Below are positions 57,328 to 64,000 of a DNA stretch of 64,000 bases, in pieces. The first letter of the stretch is position 1. Each line of letters opens with the position of its first letter. The stretch spans positions 321,106,654-321,170,653 of the forward strand of contig JASDDO010000004.1 of assembly GCA_030015575.1 (NCBI GenBank). The letters run 5' to 3'. Made by a program: the position numbers and the translations under genes. Under the pieces are notes generated by a model, which saw nothing but the letters and a program-made list of their open reading frames with translations, had not been told where the DNA came from and searched no databases. The DNA is from Agapanthus africanus. Its lineage: Eukaryota > Streptophyta > Magnoliopsida > Asparagales > Amaryllidaceae.

Positions 57328-59481
57328 TGTTGGATATAGTGCCCTCAAAGTTAATTATTGAATCACAGGCACATGATTGCAATGATTGAGGAGGACCTAT
57401 ACCGGTAGGACAGTCTTACTCGAGATGATAATATGCTATCTGGTTTAACTTTATCAGTCATGTACAGTTTTAGGTGACATTATTGTTCACTGTTACACGT
57501 TGATAGAGCCCTTAAGGTTCGTTCTTTACTACCAGCAGTATGATGGCGATCATATACGTGAGAGTTAGGTAGTCTATAAGCACATCCTTAAAAGTGGTCC
57601 CTAGTCGTGGGAGTTTCGAGACAGGGCATCGATACTCCGGAGTAGACTAGTGTATACAGTCGAGACCCCGACGAGGGGTGGTGGCCGGTCTCACAAGCCA
57701 ATAGTGTCAGTTGGATCACATAAGATGTATACAGGTTCTCATTGGGTTATGAGTGCACCAGACAGGACTCGCAGGGAACCTTCTAGTTGGTATTATACCT
57801 AGCGTCAAATAGCAGTTCCCAGGTGACATGTGTAAAGGTTAGTTCATCGACCTGAGGCCGTCATTTATCTCATGTGAGTTCCCACTATGCTTTGATTATT
57901 ACCCTACCACGGCTCAAAGGAGTCGTGCAAACAGGTTTTAGTTGGGTACAGTCCCGAGCAACATGGAGGCAGTGAGCGGATCGGCAGGGGATTCGTCTCT
58001 CCCGGTATTGGGGGTGAGATCGGGCTGTGTCTAGGAGAGACATTACACAAAGCCCTCGGCCGAGGTAGGAGATTTACTGGTAGGTACTCCAGTAGTATCT
58101 CAGTGTGTTCTGGGCTACACTCTGACATGACTTATACCGCTTTTGGGGGTCTGACGTTACCAGCCCCTTAGACCCGATATGCGATGCTCATAGACGAACG
58201 GGCCGGACTGTACGGATATTGTCACTGATAGGCTCAGTAGGGTTTCAGGATGAGTTCGCTCATCAGCTTCCCTTTCTGTCAATACATGGGCAGTCGTTAC
58301 GTACAGCTAGTCCCACTGACGGCTTGTGGTTAAACCCACTGCCAGAATATTGATGAGTCTTTAGAGTCCCCCACAGATAGTTTCCCTAGTTCGGGAGAAA
58401 CATTGTAGAGGCCGTATGGTTTTATGGCTGGGTTCGAACATACACGTGCACTTGTGCACGTGTTATGGTTCGGACAGATAATACTATTGGGTTTTGGTTT
58501 AAGCCGGATTCTAGTATTATATTGTGTGGGAATACTTTTTGTCTCTTTACATTTTGTATTCGGTCGGAATAAAAATGCGGGTATGTATATACAGTTTAGG
58601 GGTAATCCTACGGGATTACTTTTGAGGTTGCCGATTTTTTTCGCCCGACATAAACATTTGGTTTATTGTTTATGTCGCGGTATTTGTTTGAAATTCTTTG
58701 GCTGGCCATTCCTTTTTTATCCATGGCTTGGGCTTGTTACTTTGTGTTTCTAGCTTGAGGGTTTTTTTTGCAAGGTGGAAACTTTAACTTTTATAAAGGG
58801 AGGGTTTTTTTGTGGTCCTGGGTCCCCAGAAGCTGCTGGGCTTCTCTTGAAGTATGAGGTGTTTTGTGAGTCACAAGTTCTTTTAATTCCTTTGTAATGC
58901 TTAAGATATTTTGATGGTAGATATTTGTAAAGATCTTTTCTTAGCCTCACCATCTTTATTCCTAGTGAGCACCCCCCTCACAGAATGGCCGAGAGCTTCT
59001 TGGCAGCCGTTCCACTTGGCCAAGCCCCATTTTCATGGTAGAAAATGATTCATTGATTTTCCATTGCTCATTTCATCGATCTCTCCAAAAGGAAATTTCA
59101 TTTACCTTCACCGAATGGCTTGGGTTCCTTGAGACAAAGTATTCTACACTATCTCTACTTCAATCTTGGACATGTCGGTTGGCAAACTTCATGTCTGAGT
59201 TGCCTTGGTTTAGAGGCGGGAGCCCGTATAAAGATCAGTTGACGTGGTGCCACCTCGATGAGGAGACAGGAGATCGGAGATGCCGCGAGGAGCGTGGGAT
59301 GATGGCTAAAGACCGAAGGATACGGATCGATCGGTATAGCCATTCTATTATTTTACAGTTTCCTAGTTTAGTGTTAATGGCAGGATCCGGGTCACAGTCT
59401 ATGTTAGCGCCAGTTTATGAAAAAGTTTTTATTCCGCGTTTGGCCTCATATTATTGGCCGGGGCACTGGCATAGACTTACT
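57328..59481 (+). repeat. 5' LTR of element G
   Basis: About 2.15 kb, diverged from the A and solo LTRs along its length. It ends TTACT instead of TTACA. TATA-like CTTTTATAAAGG near 58785-58796. Lacks the 23-bp duplication of element A. Confidence 0.82.
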
Positions 59482-62400
59482 TGGTATCAAACCCACGCCA
59501 TTAACACATAGTAGCTTGTTCTAACTTGTTTGAAATATCGATCGAACGAAATTTCCAAAACTGCAATTCCAAATTTCAAGTTTCTGTTGAAATTTTTTTG
59601 CCGTCTAAAAATTATTTTGAGTCTGTCAGAAAATCGAGCAGGCTTTTCTAAGACTGACGAAGAAATTTGGTAGAATGATCCCACAAAACCGCCGCGTAAC
59701 CGCCGCAGAACCCATGGGCTTGCCGCGGTTCCGCCACCGTTTTGGGGCTTCAGTGCACCATTTTTCTTGCGGGTGTCATTCATGTGGAATTGTGGTTTCT
59801 GAAATATTTTGTTTGGGCCCAGATTTGTTAGAGTACTGGATTTGTACTTGGGGCCCACTTCGGGAAATTTTGTCGATCAAGATTTTAAAATATTAGTTCG
59901 CAATGCTTACATTATATCTCTGACCGTGAATGTCATTCGAGCGGTAAATCATGTCTAATTGCTATAATTCTTTTAGACGGGTTTGCGAACGTGACATTCG
60001 CGTTGATGTTCTGTGTTGTGCTGTGATGTTGCGGATTTGTCGTGGTGGATAGCTTGCGTGCAATGGTAGTGCAGTTTGGATTTGTTTGTACATTTGATAT
60101 CGTGGGGCGAGCGTCTAACATATGGACTGCCGCCGCTGCCTGTTTGTATATTATTCTTTTGGGGGACGACCGGGTTGAGGTCGATGTACCCGTTGTACAT
60201 ATTTTCTTTTCTGTAGTAAGATTACCCCATGACGGAGGGCACGGATAGCCGGGTTCTGGAGGGCAACGGGTCCGCATCTCATGGCTTTGAAAAGGAGGGG
60301 ACCTCTCTCTAGAATTGGTAGACTATTCGCCGCACTCGTTAGGGGTACAGGTTGACCCAAGATGGAGTGCCCAAGTTACCGGATTCCGTGAAGTGCTGGG
60401 TGGTCCATTCACTTTGCTATAGGGGGCTGCCTCGCTTCAGGTTTTGGCGGGCAACTTGCCGCACTCATAGGGGTCTAGGGTTTCATTGCACACGCTATCC
60501 ACACGACTATGGGAACGTCGGGTTTCAGTAGCGGCTCTGTGAAACCCGGGCATCCCAGATTATCTGTATTGTTCTGTGATGCTTATTACTTTTCTGTAAT
60601 GTTGCATTTATCACGCCTGGAGCGATTATTGTATATTGGTATATATACTAGTAGATGTTGTATATGTTTTGCACCCGCGCTAGTCCATTCCCTGCTCTGT
60701 CGTTAGTTAAGTAACCTAACGGGTGATGATGTGACCCAGTGGCGAATGCGGATGGCATATACGTACATTTTATTTTAGTTCTTTTTTGGTGTGATTAATT
60801 GATGGGACTGCGTTGATTCTGATCAATACAAAGGAAAACAAACCTGTTTGATGTTGTTGGAACATTTTTCAAAAAGCTGTTATTACAAGGACGTTTTCTT
60901 TTGTTTTGCACAGTGGTATTTGGTTATGAATATCCAGCACCTCATTCGACGACGCAAGGGCCGAGATCCCTTCACCGGGAGTCACCCCTTAGGCAAAAGT
61001 TTGCGTCAGGGTAATAACTTCACCATAGTCGATTACTCATTGCTTTGTATTGCGGTATTCAGTTGGAATATCCTACACCTCATTCCACGAGGAAAGAGCC
61101 GAGATCCCTTCACCGGGAGTGACCTCTTTAGCAAAGGTTTTCGCCACTATATTTTTGTAAAAAAATATCAGGTTCCTTCAACGAGATCAAGTTCATTACA
61201 TTAAAGGTTTTTCGCCAAAAACCAGCTGTAGCCCTCCGTCATTTCAGACGGGTAGCACTTAGTATTCATGCTATGTTTGTTGGCCTTCGCCAATGCATAG
61301 TGGATGGTAGCTGCTTGTTACCTTTCTGTTGCATAGATAGATGCGTTGGTTTGGGACAGTCGTATTACCTTGTTGGCCTTCATCAAGGGTATGTACGGGT
61401 GGGTTCAAATTAACTAGGAAAATGACGGGTAGAACTCGACATGTGACTTATGATTTGTTGGCCTTCGTCAAGGTCATAAGAGCATGGGGTAAAAATCACA
61501 TCGGGAGTTTCTAAAGAAACTGAAACTTGCCAGGCATGCGCATACCTCCTGGAGTGTGATAACGTGAGTGGATTGCTTCACGTTATCATGCGATTATAGT
61601 TGGATCCCGATTCCCACTGATGAGTTGGTTTACTCTTCGGGTGATCCCGACTAATTCTTCTTTCAGGTTTGGAGGAGAATTTGACGGTACAGTGGGAGGT
61701 TTCCTGATTAGATAATGTGATAACCATTCTGATCTAGGTTAGAGTGCACGCAGAGTGTTTCTTTTCTCTCTCTCTTTGGCAGCGACCATGGCCCGACCCA
61801 AGAGTATGACTCAGTGACCAAGTTAACCGAACCTTCTTATAAACATACTGGCTTTTTGGATTGTCTGAGTTGCATACATCATTGCCGCTCCTTCTTTTAC
61901 CTTTTGCATTTCTTCAGAACACCTCGTATCACTACGAACATCCACTTCCATTGGATAAATCCATCGTATGGTTATATACGAACTCAAAGGGACTTCTTCG
62001 GGGATGGATTCAGGTTCAGGAGAAATTAAATAGGACTATTCAGTTGTCTTTTATCATCACTTTCTCTCAGGTTGCGAGGGCTCCTTAGTTTAGGACAGTA
62101 TACCTATTACGCTTATTGGATAGTCTTCTTCCAAACCATAGGCAGGTGCCGAAAGGTAGGGAAAGTAGAAAACCAATTAGCCTAAGTAAGGTGTACAGAA
62201 GGTAATAAGTAAAGACATATAAAGGGATTAGAAAGTGGGCAAAGTAAAATGCGACAAGTATCATTCACGACCAAACCGCGTACATCATCGCCACTCCTAT
62301 TTCACCTTTGCTTTTCTCCAGTTCAAGAGGAATAGAATAAGGTATTATTCAGTTGTCTTTTATCATCACCTTCTCTAAGGTTGCGAGTACTCCTAGGATT

Positions 62401-64000
62401 AGGAGAGTACACCTATTACGCTTATTGGATAGTCTTCTTCCAAATCATAGGCTGGTGCCGAACGGTGGGGAAGGAAGAAAACCATTTAGCCTAACGATGG
62501 TGTACAGAAGGTAACGACTAAGGACAAATAAAGGGATTTGGAGAGATGGCAAGGAAATATACGGTTACAGTCATGAATTTGGATTATGGAAGTGGCATTA
62601 CTAGGAATACCCGGATACCCCTTCGAAATATTTTCATGTTTCAGTTTCACTGTGCGTTGTTAAAGGAAAACTGATTTTCCAATTAGATACTTACTCCATG
62701 GTATGTATTTACCAGGTATGATTCTCGCATCTGTATGGTTTTATAGATGATGAGTGGGAGTAAGTTATTGGGAATTAGGTGATCATCCTCATTATATCGG
62801 AATTCGTTGTAATTGGTGATATTTGAGGAAATCGCCTGAGTACAGTTTTCAAACTACGACGTACAGGGTTTGTGTTATTCGACTCAGAGGACTCATACAG
62901 AGTATTGTATGTTGTCCAGTGTCCATTAGGACAAAGGGGTTGATACTCGTACTATATTCTGTTTACTTGTGACTTCTCCAGTTTTAGACATGTGTTTCGT
63001 TGAAATACAAGGTCTAAGTTTTAAGAAGTTATAGGTACAAGAATAAAGTAGAGAACTAGGTGTCGCGAGTATCGGGATTCTTCAAGGAGATTGAAGATGT
63101 AGATACTTGTGATTGGTATTCAGTTGATGGTAATGGTTTTGAGAAACTTGTTTCTCTTTCAGGTTACTCATAATTGGATGACTCCTAAGTTGAGTAATGC
63201 TGATTGGCATCTCTCCATTTTGTTGACATGCACTGGAGACAGCTGCATGATTTGAATCTGATTCCAATTAAATCAGTGCAAAAGTTTCTATATTAGATAT
63301 AAAATGGTTCATATCTTAACGATATTAAGGTACGAGGAGTTGTCCGGCTTATTCTTAAAACCAGACTCTAGGTAACTCAAGGCACGTTTCTGTAATGGCA
63401 GTTTGTGGGTTGGCCCAGGCTATGACGAGGGTTGACTTTCTACCATCTTGAAGATCAATGGTGATATTGTTCTTGAATCGCCACGGTTTTAGTAAAATGG
63501 ATTTTTTCAGAAAACAGTAGTGGGAGTATGGTAGAACTGGAAGAGATTCCAGAACCGCAAACGATTATAGAAAATTTAATAGAACCTAAAAATTCAATCA
63601 GGTTTGACATTCCATTAGCCACTCCGCAGATATGGTGGGAAACCTCAGACACCCGAGAGGTACTCCGGTAGCCTCAAGGACGGTGACAGGGAGGTTCTTG
63701 TTTACCAAGACTTGACACTACTGTTGTTCCAAGCTATGAGACTCGGTAGGAGGATGAGTATAGCGTCGTTCTAAACTAGCTTTAGAAGTGCACGTGTATA
63801 TGACTCTGGCAGAGGGTTGTCGTAGTCAGTGGGAGCAGCAGAAGCATAGTGGGCAAGTAGCTTATGTCTATTTATAGACTCGAGCAGATATAGCGGAGAG
63901 AGATCGTCTATTTTTTGATGTGACAGTCTTGGGCTTTAACTTTATCAGAATAAGGGATGTATCTGTTAAGAAGGTAGTAGGGTGTGATGTCTTGGTATTT
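59482..64000 (+). other. Non-coding internal region of element G
   Basis: Only short frames. A CCGCGG-rich segment at about 59688-59750 sits where element A has its leader hairpin. The similarity to A runs to the window end, so more of G lies outside. Confidence 0.65.

Larger units (their letters stand above)
57328..64000 (+). mobile_element. Element G: A-family LARD-like element, cut by window end
   Basis: 5' LTR 57328 to about 59481, starting TGTTGG after TATAG (57323-57327), then a decayed PBS (TTGGTATCAAACCC) and 4.5 kb of internal DNA. The internal DNA matches element A's on the opposite strand. No gag or pol was found. Stem-loops at 61280-61293, 61373-61386 and 61457-61471. Confidence 0.82.

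Overview
This window looks like the repeat-filled intergenic DNA of a flowering plant. I see no host gene, rRNA, CRISPR array or bacterial feature. Nearly every base belongs to nested LTR retrotransposons with plant hallmarks: LTRs with TG...CA ends, 5-bp target-site duplications (TSDs), an initiator-Met-tRNA-type primer site (TGGTATCAGAGCC), a Tekay-type chromovirus polyprotein, Tat-lineage gag, and a plant mobile domain (PMD) protein. I cannot name the species.

Layout. Element A (minus strand, 1-11674) is a copia-type, non-coding LARD-like element. Its 5' LTR is split by a solo LTR of the same family (7843-9948). Element C (Tat lineage, plus strand) is visible as internal DNA at 11675-14378 and 30214-33389 and as a 3' LTR at 33390-36104. 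It carries a decayed, eight-exon antisense PMD gene. Element B (14379-30208, perfect TSD GGCGG) is a complete 15.8-kb non-autonomous Tat element inserted into that antisense gene. B has gag, no pol, a second kind of antisense ORF, and several kilobases of hairpin arrays. C itself sits in the 5' LTR of element D (Tekay chromovirus, 36105-48498), whose integrase is interrupted by an Athila-like solo LTR (42081-43792). D abuts the PPT and LTR of element E (Ty3/gypsy, 48522 to about 54309), whose gag/protease region holds two apparent introns and whose protease and RT active sites are both lost. Element F (A-family, minus strand, about 54310-57327) carries a second Athila-like solo LTR (54901-56470). 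F is cut by element G (A-family, plus strand, 57328 to the window end).

How the parts relate. The youngest visible insertions are B, the solo LTR inside A, and the two Athila-like solo LTRs; D, E and F are decayed hosts. Elements B and C share an antisense transcription unit just upstream of the 3' LTR. It has the same CCTATAAATAGG box and a 5'-UTR intron with matching splice sites, but it drives unrelated proteins.

The signal I find most striking is structural. The non-coding DNA of the B/C family is built almost wholly from short perfect inverted repeats. In B a six-hairpin module occurs three times, with loops kept constant while both arms of the stems change together. I know of no published description of this. 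All alignments, counts and boundaries were read by eye; no search or folding program was run.
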